From CAVVAY01 sp963746465 (GTDB lineage Bacteria; Actinomycetota; Actinomycetes; JACCUZ01), in NCBI GenBank assembly GCA_963746465.1, contig CAVVAY010000002.1:124001-188000 (forward strand): a stretch of 64,000 nucleotides of DNA. Reading direction: 5' to 3'. Positions 26,839-35,044 of the stretch are shown one piece after another. The first letter of the stretch is position 1; every line of letters begins with the position of its first letter. A program made the position numbers and the translations under genes. The notes below the pieces were generated by a model. The model was given only the letters and a program-made list of their open reading frames with translations, was not told where the DNA came from and searched no databases.

Positions 26839-27713
26839 GGGCTCCTCCTCGGTGCGCGGTGGGATGGGCGAACGGCGCCGCTGGATGCTCGGCCGTCCAG
26901 CGCGTCGGCCAGTGCAGCGAGCAGGGCGACGACGCCGTCCGGGCCGTCGACGACCAGGTCGGCCCGGTCGGCGAGCGCGGTCACCTCGGTCGAGCCGCTG
27001 CACACCAGCAGCCCCGGGATGCCGATGGTCCGCAACGCGTCGACGGCGTCGAAGGCCGCGAGGTCACCGAGGTCGTCCCCGACGAACACGACGGCCGACG
27101 GCGACTGCTCCTCGACCAGGCTCCGCATCGCGTCGCCCTTGTCGCCGCCGGCCGGCCGCAGCTCGAGGACGAACCGGCCGGGCTCGACGACCAGCCCGGT
27201 CTGCTCGGCCAGCTCGGCCAGTGGTGTCCGGAGCAGGTCGAGGGCGGCCTGCGGGTCCGCGGTGCGGCGGGTGTGCACGGCGACGGCGGCGCCCTTGTCC
27301 TCGACGTAGGTCCCCTCCGGTGCGCCGGCCTGCGCCAGCAGGTCGGGCAGCCGGCGCCGCGCGTCGTGCACCCCGGACAGCTCCTCCGGACCGGTGAGCC
27401 TCCCGGCCTCCCAGCGCTCCAGGCCGTAGTGGCCCAGCACCACGAGGCCGGGGACCTCGGCGATGTCGGCGTACGCCACGGCGGTGCCGGCCGGCCGCCC
27501 GGTCACGACCGCGACCCGGATCCCGGCAGCCGCCAGCCGGGTCAGGACGGCGGGCACCTGCGGGTGGCCGCGGGCAGCGTCCGGGTCGGGGACGATCGGC
27601 GCCAGCGTGCCGTCGAAGTCCAGCCCGAGCAGTGCCGCGCCGGGGTCGGCGAGCAGCGCGGCGAGCCCGGCCCGGCCGGCCTCCGTGGTCGGCTCGGGCA
27701 GTGCCGCGGTCAC
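26835..27713 (-). CDS. otsB: Trehalose-6-phosphate phosphatase
   Basis: A 292-residue HAD-superfamily phosphatase that releases trehalose from trehalose-6-phosphate. Motif I is LDFDGTLAP (D32 nucleophile, D34), motif II is VVTGRP, and motifs III/IV are a Lys in GGDKGDAM and GDDLGD. The cap region has LGHYGLERW, typical of OtsB. Full length for the family. It pairs with otsA in the OtsAB route of trehalose synthesis; since otsA is frame-broken here, the step before it may be lost unless that is an error. It ends in an ATGA overlap with the next membrane-protein gene and follows the LytR_C gene by 4 bases. Confidence 0.93.
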   Translation of the reverse strand: MTAALPEPTTEAGRAGLAALLADPGAALLGLDFDGTLAPIVPDPDAARGHPQVPAVLTRLAAAGIRVAVVTGRPAGTAVAYADIAEVPGLVVLGHYGLERWEAGRLTGPEELSGVHDARRRLPDLLAQAGAPEGTYVEDKGAAVAVHTRRTADPQAALDLLRTPLAELAEQTGLVVEPGRFVLELRPAGGDKGDAMRSLVEEQSPSAVVFVGDDLGDLAAFDAVDALRTIGIPGLLVCSGSTEVTALADRADLVVDGPDGVVALLAALADALDGRASSGAVRPSHRAPRRSP

Positions 27714-27717
27714 CGGC

Positions 27718-28320
27718 TCAGCCCGGGTAGGAGTCGGTCACGACGACGGTGAGGCGGGTCGTCGACAGGTTGCCGAACCGCGGCCGGATCCGCGGGGCGA
27801 TCGGCAGGTTCTCGGCCGCGGCCTGTGCTGCCACTTCCTCGCCGGGGGGGTAGTAGACCGTGGTGTCCGGGACGACGCCGTGGAAGTTGCCGACTGCCGG
27901 CACGGTCCAGCCCTTCCCGCGCAGGACGTCGGCGACCGACCCCGCGAGACCACCGCGGCTGGTCTGGTTGAGCACGACGACCTCGACGTCCCGCAGCGCG
28001 ACCGGCTGCTCGGTCTTCTCCTCCTCCTCCTGCTGCTCGGCCGAGGTCGGGGGGGCCGTGCTCTCGGCGGACGCGGCCGGCGTGGTGGTCGACGGGGTGC
28101 TCGACGGCGCCGTGCTCAGCGCCTCGCGGGTCGCGGTGCCGGCGGTGGTGGTGCTGGCTGCCGCCTTCGGCTGGACCGGGTCCTCCCCGCGCCAGACGGC
28201 CAGCGAGGTGATCATCGCGGTGACGGCGAGGACGGCCAGCAGCGAGGGGATCAGGGCCGCAGCAGCGCTGCGACCGGTGCGGTGGGCGCCCCGTCGGTTA
28301 CGGGGTGGAGGTGAGCTCAT
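27718..28320 (-). CDS. LytR C-terminal-domain (LytR_C) membrane-anchored protein
   Basis: A 200-residue protein. A basic N-terminus and one helix (residues 20-42, AAALIPSLLAVLAVTAMITSL) anchor it in the membrane. A long Thr/Ser/Ala-rich linker with an acidic QQEEEEKTE patch (about 50-105) probably spans the wall. The C-terminal 90 residues are a LytR_C domain (VEVVVLNQTSRGGLAGSVADVLRGKGW, then TTVYYPPG). LytR_C domains are linked to cell-wall polymer attachment, and stand-alone forms are common in actinobacteria. It is probably cotranscribed with the downstream otsB (4-base gap). Confidence 0.86.
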   Translation of the reverse strand: MSSPPPRNRRGAHRTGRSAAAALIPSLLAVLAVTAMITSLAVWRGEDPVQPKAAASTTTAGTATREALSTAPSSTPSTTTPAASAESTAPPTSAEQQEEEEKTEQPVALRDVEVVVLNQTSRGGLAGSVADVLRGKGWTVPAVGNFHGVVPDTTVYYPPGEEVAAQAAAENLPIAPRIRPRFGNLSTTRLTVVVTDSYPG

Positions 28321-28344
28321 GACGGGCTCCGACGGTAGCGTCGG

Positions 28345-28641
28345 TCAGACCTCGATGCCCAGCCGGCGGGCCGAACGGGCCCGCTGCCGGGCCGAGCGCA
28401 GCCGGCGCAGCCGCTTCACCAGCATCGGGTCGCTGGCCAGCGCCTCGGGCCGGTCGATCAGGGCGTTGAGCACCTGGTAGTAGCGGGTGGCCGACATGTC
28501 GAACAGCTCGCGGATCGCCTGCTCCTTGGCGCCGGCGTACTTCCACCACTGCCGCTCGAACGCGAGGATCTCCTGGTCGCGCTCGCTCAGCAGCGCCCCT
28601 GCTCCGGCCTCGTTCGGCCGGAAGGCGTTGGCGGCGTCCAT
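28345..28641 (-). CDS. DUF3263 domain-containing protein
   Basis: A 98-residue protein that matches DUF3263: LSERDQEILAFERQWWKYAGAKEQAIRELFDMSATRYYQVLNALID, followed by a basic C-terminus (RRLRRLRSARQRARSARR). The central part resembles a helix-turn-helix (sigma-70 region-like), and the basic tail may bind nucleic acid, so a DNA-binding role is plausible but unproven. GAGGAG before the ATG gives good spacing. A promoter carrying a perfect 10-bp inverted repeat lies directly upstream. It is 24 bases ahead of the LytR_C gene, in the same orientation, which is a conserved pairing in actinobacteria. Confidence 0.85.
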   Translation of the reverse strand: MDAANAFRPNEAGAGALLSERDQEILAFERQWWKYAGAKEQAIRELFDMSATRYYQVLNALIDRPEALASDPMLVKRLRRLRSARQRARSARRLGIEV

Positions 28642-28683
28642 GGCACTCCTCGGTTCACACGCGTCGTCACGCTCGTCCGGGCC

Positions 28684-28716
28684 ATCGTATAAGTGAATGA
28701 CACCGCTGTCATTCAC
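28684..28716 (-). promoter_or_regulatory. Promoter with embedded 10-bp inverted repeat, before the DUF3263 gene
   Basis: On the gene strand ATGACA (28712-28707) and TACGAT (28689-28684) are 17 bases apart. GTGAATGACA (28693-28702) and TGTCATTCAC (28707-28716) form a perfect inverted repeat around CCGC, covering the -35 and spacer. It also overlaps the stop of the nucleotidyltransferase gene, so it could alternatively act as that gene's terminator. Confidence 0.6.
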
Positions 28717-29498
28717 CTGGACGTGTCTGCCGGGAGCGGGTTCAGCGTCACCCCGGCGGCGCGGACAGCGTCCACCAGCCGCTCGTGCGGGCCCACCCGC
28801 TCGCCGGACCAGAGCACCGACCGGACCAGATCTCCCAGGACCACCGCGCCGGGCTCCACCACGGAGACACCGCCCGAGGCCGCCATGTTGGCCCGCAGGT
28901 AGTCGGCGGGAGTGCCGCAGTCGATGGTGCGGGCCTCGGTGACGACCAGCTCGAGCCGGCCGGCGGCGTGCAGCGCGGCCCAGGAGGCCTCGTAGAGACC
29001 GGACGGCACCGGCGACAGGTCGCGGACCGACCACCACGGCAGCACCGCGGTCCCGACGTACCGGAGGTCGCCGAAGCCCCGGCCGTCGGCGCCGGTCACG
29101 CACAGCAGCCGCGGCCGCTCGCCGTCCCAACCGGTCAGCAGGTCGCCCACCGGGTCGCCGTCCGGGTAGAACGCGTCGGCGTTGCTGAGCAGCACGGCGG
29201 CCCCGTCGACCCACTCGCGCAGCTGCCCGAGCGCCCCGGCGGTGCCGAGCGCGACCGGCTGCTCCAGCGAGACGTGCACGTCCCGCGGTGCCAGGGCGGC
29301 CACCACCTGGTCGGCGTGGTGGTGCGCGTTGACCGCCGTACGTGTCACCCGCGCAGCGACCCTGTCGAGCGCGCGGTCGAGCAGCGTCCGGCCGGCGACG
29401 GTGCAGAGGGCCTTGGGCCGTACGTCGGTCAGCGGGCGGAGCCGGGTCCCGGCGCCCGCCGCGAGCACGACGCCCACCAGGTCGGTCACGTCGGCCAC
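28713..29498 (-). CDS. Sugar-phosphate nucleotidyltransferase
   Basis: A 261-residue nucleotidyltransferase of the GT-A fold. The N-terminal signature is LAAGAGTRLRPLTDVRPKAL, followed by the metal-binding LLSNADAFYPDG. It probably activates a sugar-1-phosphate (NTP + sugar-1-P to NDP-sugar + PPi). It is shorter than bifunctional enzymes and has no C-terminal left-handed helix domain, as in mannose-1-phosphate guanylyltransferase-like and MurNAc-1-P uridylyltransferase-like proteins. The GTG start at 29498 is chosen from the family N-terminus; a second GTG lies 3 codons in. The sugar is not determinable. Confidence 0.82.
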   Translation of the reverse strand: MADVTDLVGVVLAAGAGTRLRPLTDVRPKALCTVAGRTLLDRALDRVAARVTRTAVNAHHHADQVVAALAPRDVHVSLEQPVALGTAGALGQLREWVDGAAVLLSNADAFYPDGDPVGDLLTGWDGERPRLLCVTGADGRGFGDLRYVGTAVLPWWSVRDLSPVPSGLYEASWAALHAAGRLELVVTEARTIDCGTPADYLRANMAASGGVSVVEPGAVVLGDLVRSVLWSGERVGPHERLVDAVRAAGVTLNPLPADTSR

Positions 29499-29547
29499 GC
29501 TCTCACGAGGCGGGAATCCCGGTCGTGGGCCACACGTTCTGCTCGAC

Positions 29548-30510
29548 ATGCCAGCCGTGACCGTCGACGACGTCCTGTCCCTCCCCCGCCTCCCCGCCCA
29601 GGACCTGGGTGCGACCGACCGGCCGGTGCGTTCGGTCACCACCGCGCCGCGCGGCTTCGAGGGCGAGGGGTTCCCGGTGCGCCGCGCCTTCGCCGGTGTC
29701 GACCTCGCAGACCTGGATCCGTTCGTCCACCTCGACCAGATGGGCGAGGTGGAGTACGCCCCGGGTGAGCCCAAGGGCACCCCGTGGCACCCGCACCGCG
29801 GGTTCGAGACGGTCACCTACATGATCGACGGCGAGATGGCCCACCAGGACTCCAACGGCGGCGGCGGCCTCATCACCAACGGCGACACCCAGTGGATGAC
29901 CGCCGGGGCCGGGATCCTGCACATCGAGACCCCGCCCGAGGCGCTGGTGATGAGCGGTGGGCTGTTCCACGGCTTCCAGCTCTGGGTGAACCTGCCGCGC
30001 GACAAGAAGTGGTCGCCGCCGCGCTACCAGGACATCCGCGGCGCCAAGGTCGGGCTGCTGGCATCGGCCGACGGCGGCGGCCTGGTGCGCATCATCGCCG
30101 GCTCGCTCCCAGGGGTCGAGGACGTCACCGGGCCGGGGTCGACGTACACGCCCATCACCCTGACGCACGCCACCTTGCAGCCCGGCGCGGCACTGACGCT
30201 GCCGTGGCGAACCGACTTCAACGCACTGGTCTACGTGCTCGCCGGGTCGGGCACCGTCGGTGCCGAGGGCCGCCCGGTGCGCGCCGGGCAGCTCGCGCTG
30301 CTGGGTGCCGGAGACACGGTCACCGTGCGGGCCGACGCGAACCAGGAGAGTCGCAGTCCCGAGCTCGACGTGCTGGTGCTCGGCGGGCGGCCGATCCGGG
30401 AGCCGGTCGCGTGGTACGGCCCGTTCGTGATGAACGAGGAGTCCGAGCTGCGGCAGGCCTTCGAGGACTTCCAGGCCGGCAAGCTCGGCACCATCCCCGC
30501 CCAGCACTGA
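29548..30510 (+). CDS. Pirin-family protein
   Basis: A 320-residue bicupin. The N-terminal cupin has the pirin metal site pattern: GTPWHPHRGFETVTYMIDGEMAHQDS holds the His pair and His on the next strand, with Glu in HIETPPEA. The C-terminal cupin (about 190-300) has LPWRTDFNALVYVLAGSG and ends with the FVMNEESELRQAFEDFQAGK tail typical of the family. Known pirins act as quercetinases or as redox-sensing cofactors; which applies cannot be told. Divergent from the nucleotidyltransferase gene (49 bases between starts). Confidence 0.92.
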   Translation: MPAVTVDDVLSLPRLPAQDLGATDRPVRSVTTAPRGFEGEGFPVRRAFAGVDLADLDPFVHLDQMGEVEYAPGEPKGTPWHPHRGFETVTYMIDGEMAHQDSNGGGGLITNGDTQWMTAGAGILHIETPPEALVMSGGLFHGFQLWVNLPRDKKWSPPRYQDIRGAKVGLLASADGGGLVRIIAGSLPGVEDVTGPGSTYTPITLTHATLQPGAALTLPWRTDFNALVYVLAGSGTVGAEGRPVRAGQLALLGAGDTVTVRADANQESRSPELDVLVLGGRPIREPVAWYGPFVMNEESELRQAFEDFQAGKLGTIPAQH

Positions 30511-30563
30511 CCCCAGCCACCACCCGCCGTCGACCCTGTCGACCACGTATGGCAGGCGTACCG

Positions 30564-30617
30564 GCACCTCCCGAGGTGCAGGTGCCTCGCGAAGTGCCGA
30601 CCCGCCTCGCAAGGTGG
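30564..30617. repeat. Three degenerate short repeats
   Basis: Copies of a CCTCGCGAgGTGC-like unit start at 30567, 30585 and 30605; the first forms a small hairpin (GCACCT...AGGTGC). The unit is short and may be chance in GC-rich DNA. It lies in the 274-base gap between the pirin gene and cysP. Confidence 0.3.
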
Positions 30618-30784
30618 GCTGGGTAGGCGCTCGCCGGAGTGCAGGCGTCACGGTCACCCTGACCTCAAGGGTCTCGGATGGTGGCGACCGCTGTCTCGAT
30701 TCTCGACACGCGACATTTCGGACTTCCGCCATCGTCAGCCTATAGTCCATCAACAACAGTTTCTTGATGGAGAAAGGTGTGACG

Positions 30785-31834
30785 ATGGTCTTCAACGCCG
30801 CACGGCGCACAGCCGCCCTCGTGGCCGCTGGTCTTGTCTCAACTCTGGCTCTCGCGGCGTGTGCCAGCACCGACTCGCCCAACGGCGAGAACGCCGCTGC
30901 AGGCTCCGACTCGGGCAAGCAGGTCACGCTGTCCCTGGTCGCCTACTCGACGCCCCAGGCGGCGTACGAGAAGATCATCGCCGCGTTCCAGAAGACGGAC
31001 GCCGGCAAGAACGTGAAGTTCACCCAGTCCTACGGTGCTTCCGGCGACCAGAGCCGGGCCGTCGAGTCCGGCCTCCCGGCCGACTACGTGGCGTTCTCGC
31101 TCGAGACCGACATGACCCGGCTGGTCGACGCCGGCATGGTCGACGCGGCCTGGAACACCGACGAGCACAAGGGCATCGTCACCGACTCGGTCGTGTCGCT
31201 CGTCACCCGCAAGGGCAACCCGAAGAAGGTCACGAGCTTCGAGGACCTGGTGAAGCCCGGCGTCGAGGTCATCACCCCGAACCCGTTCTCCTCGGGCGCG
31301 GCCCGCTGGAACATCATGGCGGCCTACGGCTCGCAGACCCAGAACGGCAAGTCGGAGGCGGAGGGCGCGGCCTTCCTGACCGACCTGCTCGGCAACGTCG
31401 CGGTGCAGGACGACAGCGGCCGCGCCGCTCTGCAGACGTTCACCGGCGGCAAGGGCGACGTCCTCATCTCCTACGAGAACGAGGCGATCTTCGCCCAGCA
31501 GAACGGCCAGGACGTCGACTACGTCGTCCCGGACGACACCCTGCTGATCGAGAACCCGGCCGCGGTCACCAGCAACAGCAAGCACCCGAAGGAGGCGCAG
31601 GCCTTCCTCGACTTCGTCCGCTCGGACGAGGCGCAGAAGATCTTCGCCGAGAACGGCTACCGGCCGGTGTCGGACTCCGCGGACACCGCCGGACAGGACT
31701 TCCCGACTCCGTCCGGCCTGTTCACGATCGAGGACCTGGGCGGCTGGGCCGAGGTGGCGACGAAGTACTTCGACGCCGACAAGGGCATCGTCACCGACAT
31801 CGAGCGCAAGCTCGGGGTCTCGGTCGAGAAGTAG
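30785..31834 (+). CDS. cysP: Sulfate/thiosulfate-binding lipoprotein of an ABC importer
   Basis: A 349-residue Sbp/CysP-type binding protein. A lipoprotein signal (AALVAAGLVSTLALAAC) ends in LAAC at about residue 25. Mature landmarks: TLSLVAYSTPQAAYEKII, SYGASGDQSRAV and NPFSSGAARWNIMAAYG, which recur in sulfate-binding proteins. GGAGAAAGG before the ATG fits a start at 30785; a GTG two codons earlier is possible. TATAGT (30741-30746) is a weak -10 candidate. First gene of cysP-T-W-A. The anion could be sulfate or thiosulfate. Confidence 0.92.
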   Translation: MVFNAARRTAALVAAGLVSTLALAACASTDSPNGENAAAGSDSGKQVTLSLVAYSTPQAAYEKIIAAFQKTDAGKNVKFTQSYGASGDQSRAVESGLPADYVAFSLETDMTRLVDAGMVDAAWNTDEHKGIVTDSVVSLVTRKGNPKKVTSFEDLVKPGVEVITPNPFSSGAARWNIMAAYGSQTQNGKSEAEGAAFLTDLLGNVAVQDDSGRAALQTFTGGKGDVLISYENEAIFAQQNGQDVDYVVPDDTLLIENPAAVTSNSKHPKEAQAFLDFVRSDEAQKIFAENGYRPVSDSADTAGQDFPTPSGLFTIEDLGGWAEVATKYFDADKGIVTDIERKLGVSVEK

Positions 31835-31845
31835 CAGGGACGACC

Positions 31846-32721
31846 GTGGCGAGCAGCACCACCGTGAGTGGCGCGGGCGTGGGTCTCCTGGAGGAGGCCC
31901 CGCCCGCGCCGCCGGCGCCCGACCGGCGTCGGCGGCCCTTCCACGGCAAGGGGAAGGCCGTCGGCCTGAGCCTGGTCATGACCTACCTCAGCGTGATCGT
32001 GCTGATCCCGCTGGCCGCGGTGGTGTGGCGCTCGCAGGACAGGGGCCTCAGCGGCTTCTGGCATGCGGTCACCACTCCTGAGGCGTCCTCGACCCTGAAG
32101 CTCACCATCGGCGCGTCGTTGCTCGTGGCCGTGGTCAACATGGTGATGGGCACGCTGATCGCCTGGGTGCTGGTCCGCGACCGCCTCCCGGGCCGGGCGG
32201 TGCTCGACACCCTGATCGACCTGCCGTTCGCCCTGCCGACGATCGTGGCCGGGCTGGCCCTGCTCACGGTCTACGGGCCGAACAGCCCCCTGGGCCTCAA
32301 CCTGGCCTACGCCCGCGCCGGCGTCGTCGTCGCGCTGCTGTTCGTCACGCTGCCCTTCGTCGTGCGCACCGTCCAGCCGGTGCTGCTCGAGCTGGACACC
32401 GAGATGGAGCAGGCTGCTGCGTCCCTGGGCGCCAGGCCGGCGACCATCTTCCTGCGGATCATCCTGCCGAACATCGCGCCCGCCATGGCCGCAGGCACAG
32501 CCCTCGCGTTCGCCCGTGCTGTGAGCGAGTTCGGCTCGACGGTGCTCATCTCGGGCAACATCCCCTTCAAGACCCAGGTGGCGTCGGTGCACATCTACAA
32601 CCAGCTCGAGAGCGACAACGTCACCGGTGCGGCGGCGGTGTCCACCGTCCTGCTGCTGGTCTCGTTGGCCATGCTGGTCGCGCTCGACGTCCTGCAGCGC
32701 TGGGCGGCCCGACGTGGCTAG
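31846..32721 (+). CDS. cysT: Sulfate ABC transporter permease, CysT type
   Basis: A 291-residue permease. Residues 1-40 are a Pro/Ala-rich cytoplasmic tail, and six helices follow (MTYLSVIVLIPLAAVVW; LLVAVVNMVMGTLIAWVLV; FALPTIVAGLALLTVYG; others to 285). The ATPase-contacting EAA loop is visible: EMEQAAASLGARPATIFLRIILP. LPFALPTIVAGL is the CysT hallmark. The GTG start lies 12 bases after the cysP stop, and its stop overlaps the cysW start by 8 bases, so all four genes form one transcript. It partners CysW to form the sulfate channel. Confidence 0.93.
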   Translation: MASSTTVSGAGVGLLEEAPPAPPAPDRRRRPFHGKGKAVGLSLVMTYLSVIVLIPLAAVVWRSQDRGLSGFWHAVTTPEASSTLKLTIGASLLVAVVNMVMGTLIAWVLVRDRLPGRAVLDTLIDLPFALPTIVAGLALLTVYGPNSPLGLNLAYARAGVVVALLFVTLPFVVRTVQPVLLELDTEMEQAAASLGARPATIFLRIILPNIAPAMAAGTALAFARAVSEFGSTVLISGNIPFKTQVASVHIYNQLESDNVTGAAAVSTVLLLVSLAMLVALDVLQRWAARRG

Positions 32722-33547
32722 CAGCGCGACGCAGGTCGCCGTACGCCGGGTGGGCGTCCGGCTGGGCATTCGCGCCCTCGTGCTGGTGTACCTGGTCCTG
32801 CTCCTGGTCTTCCCGGTGGCGCTGGTCCTCTGGAAGACGTTCGAGAACGGCATCGGACCGGTACTGGACAGCTCTGACGTCCCCGGCTGCCATGCACGCC
32901 TTCCAGATCACCGGCGTCGTCGCGTTCTACGCCGTGATCGCCAACACCGTCTTCGGCGTCGCCGCGGCACTGCTGCTGGTACGGCACGAGTTCCGGGGCA
33001 AGCGGGTGCTCAACGCGCTCATCGACCTGCCGATCGCGGTGTCTCCCGGTGGTCGTCGGCCTCGCGCTGGTGCTCGTGTACGGACGGCTCACCGGCGTCG
33101 GCAAGGCGCTGGCCGGCATCGGCATCAACATGATCTTCTCCATCCCCGGCATGGTGATGGCGACCATCTTCGTCTGCATTCCGCTGGTCGTCCGGGCGGT
33201 CGGCCCGGTGCTGGAGGAGATCGGCGACGACCAGGAGCAGGCAGCGAACACCCTGGGAGCAGGGCCGCTGCAGACGTTCCTGCGCATCACGCTGCCGTCG
33301 ATCCGCGGTGCACTTGCCTACGGCGTGGTGCTCGCGCTCGCGCGGTCGCTCGGTGAGTACGGCGCCGTCGCCGTCGTGTCCGGCCGGCTGGTCGGCCGCA
33401 CCCAGACGGTCACGCTGCTTCGTGCAGGAGCGCTTCCAGAACTTCGACCAGCAGACGGCGTACGCCTGTGCCGTCCTGCTCGTCGCCATCGCCATCGTGG
33501 CCCTGCTGATCAGCCGCGCCCTGCGCCCGAAGGAACTCACGTCATGA
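32714..33547 (+). pseudogene. cysW: Sulfate ABC transporter permease CysW, broken by three +1 shifts
   Basis: The second sulfate permease. The coding frame changes three times, each time consistent with a single extra base. The first is near 32870 (WKTFENGIGPVLD, then ALTSPAAMHAFQITGVV). The second is at 33045-33047 (an extra C between LPIAVSP and VVVGLALVLVYG). The third is at 33419-33421 (after QTVTLL, before VQERFQNFDQQTAYA). Removing the three bases yields an intact 276-residue CysW with its EAA loop (DDQEQAANTLGAGPLQTFLR). So protein-level conservation survives on both sides of each break. As read, translation stops early. Its TGA overlaps the cysA ATG. Confidence 0.85.
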
Positions 33548-34506
33548 GCATCATCGTCAGCAACGTCAACAAGAGCTTCGGCGACTTCGCCGCGCTCACC
33601 GACGTCTCCGTCGAGATCCCCTCCGGCTCGCTGACGGCGCTGCTCGGCCCCAGCGGCGGCGGCAAGTCGACCCTGCTGCGCGTCATCGCCGGCCTGGAGG
33701 AGCCGGACAGCGGCCTGGTCGAGATCGAGGGCCGCGACGCCACCGGGCTGCCCGCCCAGGACCGCGGCGTCGGCTTCGTGTTCCAGCACTACGCGGCGTT
33801 CAAGCACCTGTCGGTGGCTCGCAACGTGGCGTTCGGCCTGGAGATCCGCAAGCGGCCCAAGGCCGAGATCACGAGGAAGGTGGACGAGCTGCTCGAGCTG
33901 GTGCACCTGGAGCAGTTCGCCCACCGCTACCCGGCCCAGCTCTCCGGCGGGCAGCGGCAGCGGATGGCGCTGGCCCGCGCGCTCGCGGTCGAGCCCCAGG
34001 TGCTGCTGCTGGACGAGCCGTTCGGTGCACTGGACGCCCAGGTCCGCAAGGAGCTGCGGGCCTGGCTGCGACGGCTGCACGACCAGGTGCACGTGACGAC
34101 GGTGTTCGTCACGCACGACCAGGAGGAGGCGATGGAGGTCGCCGACTCGATCGTCGTGATGGCCGACGGCAAGGTCGAGCAGATCGGCTCGCCGGACCAG
34201 CTGTACGAGGCCCCGGCCAACGACTTCGTCATGAGCTTCCTCGGCCCGGTGACCAAGCTCGAGGGCGAGCTCGTGCGGCCGCACGACCTGGAGCTCTCGA
34301 CCGAGCCGCGGCCCGGCACGGTCGTGGCGGCCGTGACCCGGGTGACCCGGCTGGGCTTCGAGGTCCGGGTCGACCTGCGCGTCGAGGGCGAGGAGCTCTG
34401 GGCCCAGGTCACCCGCGGCAGCTCCGAGCAGCTCGGCCTGGTCGAGGGCCAGACCCTGCACATCCGGCGGTCCACCCCGGTGCGCGCGGCGGCCGCGGTC
34501 TCCTGA
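33544..34506 (+). CDS. cysA: Sulfate ABC transporter ATP-binding protein
   Basis: A 320-residue ATPase that energises sulfate import. Walker A is GPSGGGKST (35-43), the signature is LSGGQRQRM, Walker B is LLLDEPFGALD, and the H-loop is FVTHDQEEAMEVAD. The last 80 residues form a TOBE-like regulatory domain (VRPHDLELS, then VRVDLRVEGEELWAQV), as in CysA. The ATG overlaps the cysW stop (ATGA). It faces the Rrf2 regulator gene, with one base between stops. It would need an intact CysW to form a complete importer. Confidence 0.95.
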   Translation: MSIIVSNVNKSFGDFAALTDVSVEIPSGSLTALLGPSGGGKSTLLRVIAGLEEPDSGLVEIEGRDATGLPAQDRGVGFVFQHYAAFKHLSVARNVAFGLEIRKRPKAEITRKVDELLELVHLEQFAHRYPAQLSGGQRQRMALARALAVEPQVLLLDEPFGALDAQVRKELRAWLRRLHDQVHVTTVFVTHDQEEAMEVADSIVVMADGKVEQIGSPDQLYEAPANDFVMSFLGPVTKLEGELVRPHDLELSTEPRPGTVVAAVTRVTRLGFEVRVDLRVEGEELWAQVTRGSSEQLGLVEGQTLHIRRSTPVRAAAAVS

Positions 34507-34507
34507 G

Positions 34508-34966
34508 CTACGGGCGCTCGTCGACGCCGTACTTGTCGGCGATCGCGACGACGTGCCGTGGCAGCTTGCCGGTGAGCACGTCCTGCAGTGTCACGTCCTC
34601 GAGCACGTGACGCAGGCTGCCGCGGACCGCGATCCATACGGTACGCAACGGCTCGGTCGGGCCGACGTACGCGAGTGATGCCGGGCTGGTGTCGCGCACG
34701 GTGGCGAGCGGGCCTTCCACCGCCCGGATGACGTCGGCGATCGCGATCTGGGACGCCGGCTTCGCAAGGGTGTACCCGCCCTCGGGGCCGCGCCGGCTGA
34801 CCAGCAGCTTGTGCTGCTTGAGCTGGCGCAGGATCTCGAGCAGGAACTTGAGCGGGATCTGCTGCGCGGTCGCGAGCTGCTCGGCCTTCACCGGCTCGAC
34901 GGAGGCGTCCGAGGCGAGCTGGACCAGCGCCCGAACGGCGTAGTCGACCCGGGCTGTCACGCGCAT
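34508..34966 (-). CDS. Rrf2-family transcriptional regulator, lacking Fe-S cysteines
   Basis: A 152-residue Rrf2 protein with the winged helix at residues 1-75 (MRVTARVDYAVRALVQLAS, KAEQLATAQQIPLKFLLEILRQLKQHKLLVSRRGPEGGYTLA in two parts) and a dimerisation helix after it. It has no cysteine at all, so it is not an IscR/NsrR-type iron-sulfur sensor; the CymR (cysteine-metabolism) branch fits, and the position next to a sulfate importer supports a sulfur-related role. That link is inference. A near-perfect inverted repeat in front of the start may be its own operator. Confidence 0.85.
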   Translation of the reverse strand: MRVTARVDYAVRALVQLASDASVEPVKAEQLATAQQIPLKFLLEILRQLKQHKLLVSRRGPEGGYTLAKPASQIAIADVIRAVEGPLATVRDTSPASLAYVGPTEPLRTVWIAVRGSLRHVLEDVTLQDVLTGKLPRHVVAIADKYGVDERP

Positions 34967-34969
34967 GGC

Positions 34970-34988
34970 GGACACTCTCTCAGTATCC
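34970..34988 (-). promoter_or_regulatory. Inverted repeat before the Rrf2 gene
   Basis: GGACACT (34970-34976), five bases, AGTATCC (34982-34988): a 7-5-7 repeat with one mismatch, 3 bases before the start codon. It is a plausible autoregulatory site. I did not find a convincing second copy before cysP. Confidence 0.5.
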
Positions 34989-35044
34989 AGGCCCGGTCCG
35001 CCGCCCGGCACGCTGCTGGCAGGCGCCACCGGGCCGCGGCAGGC

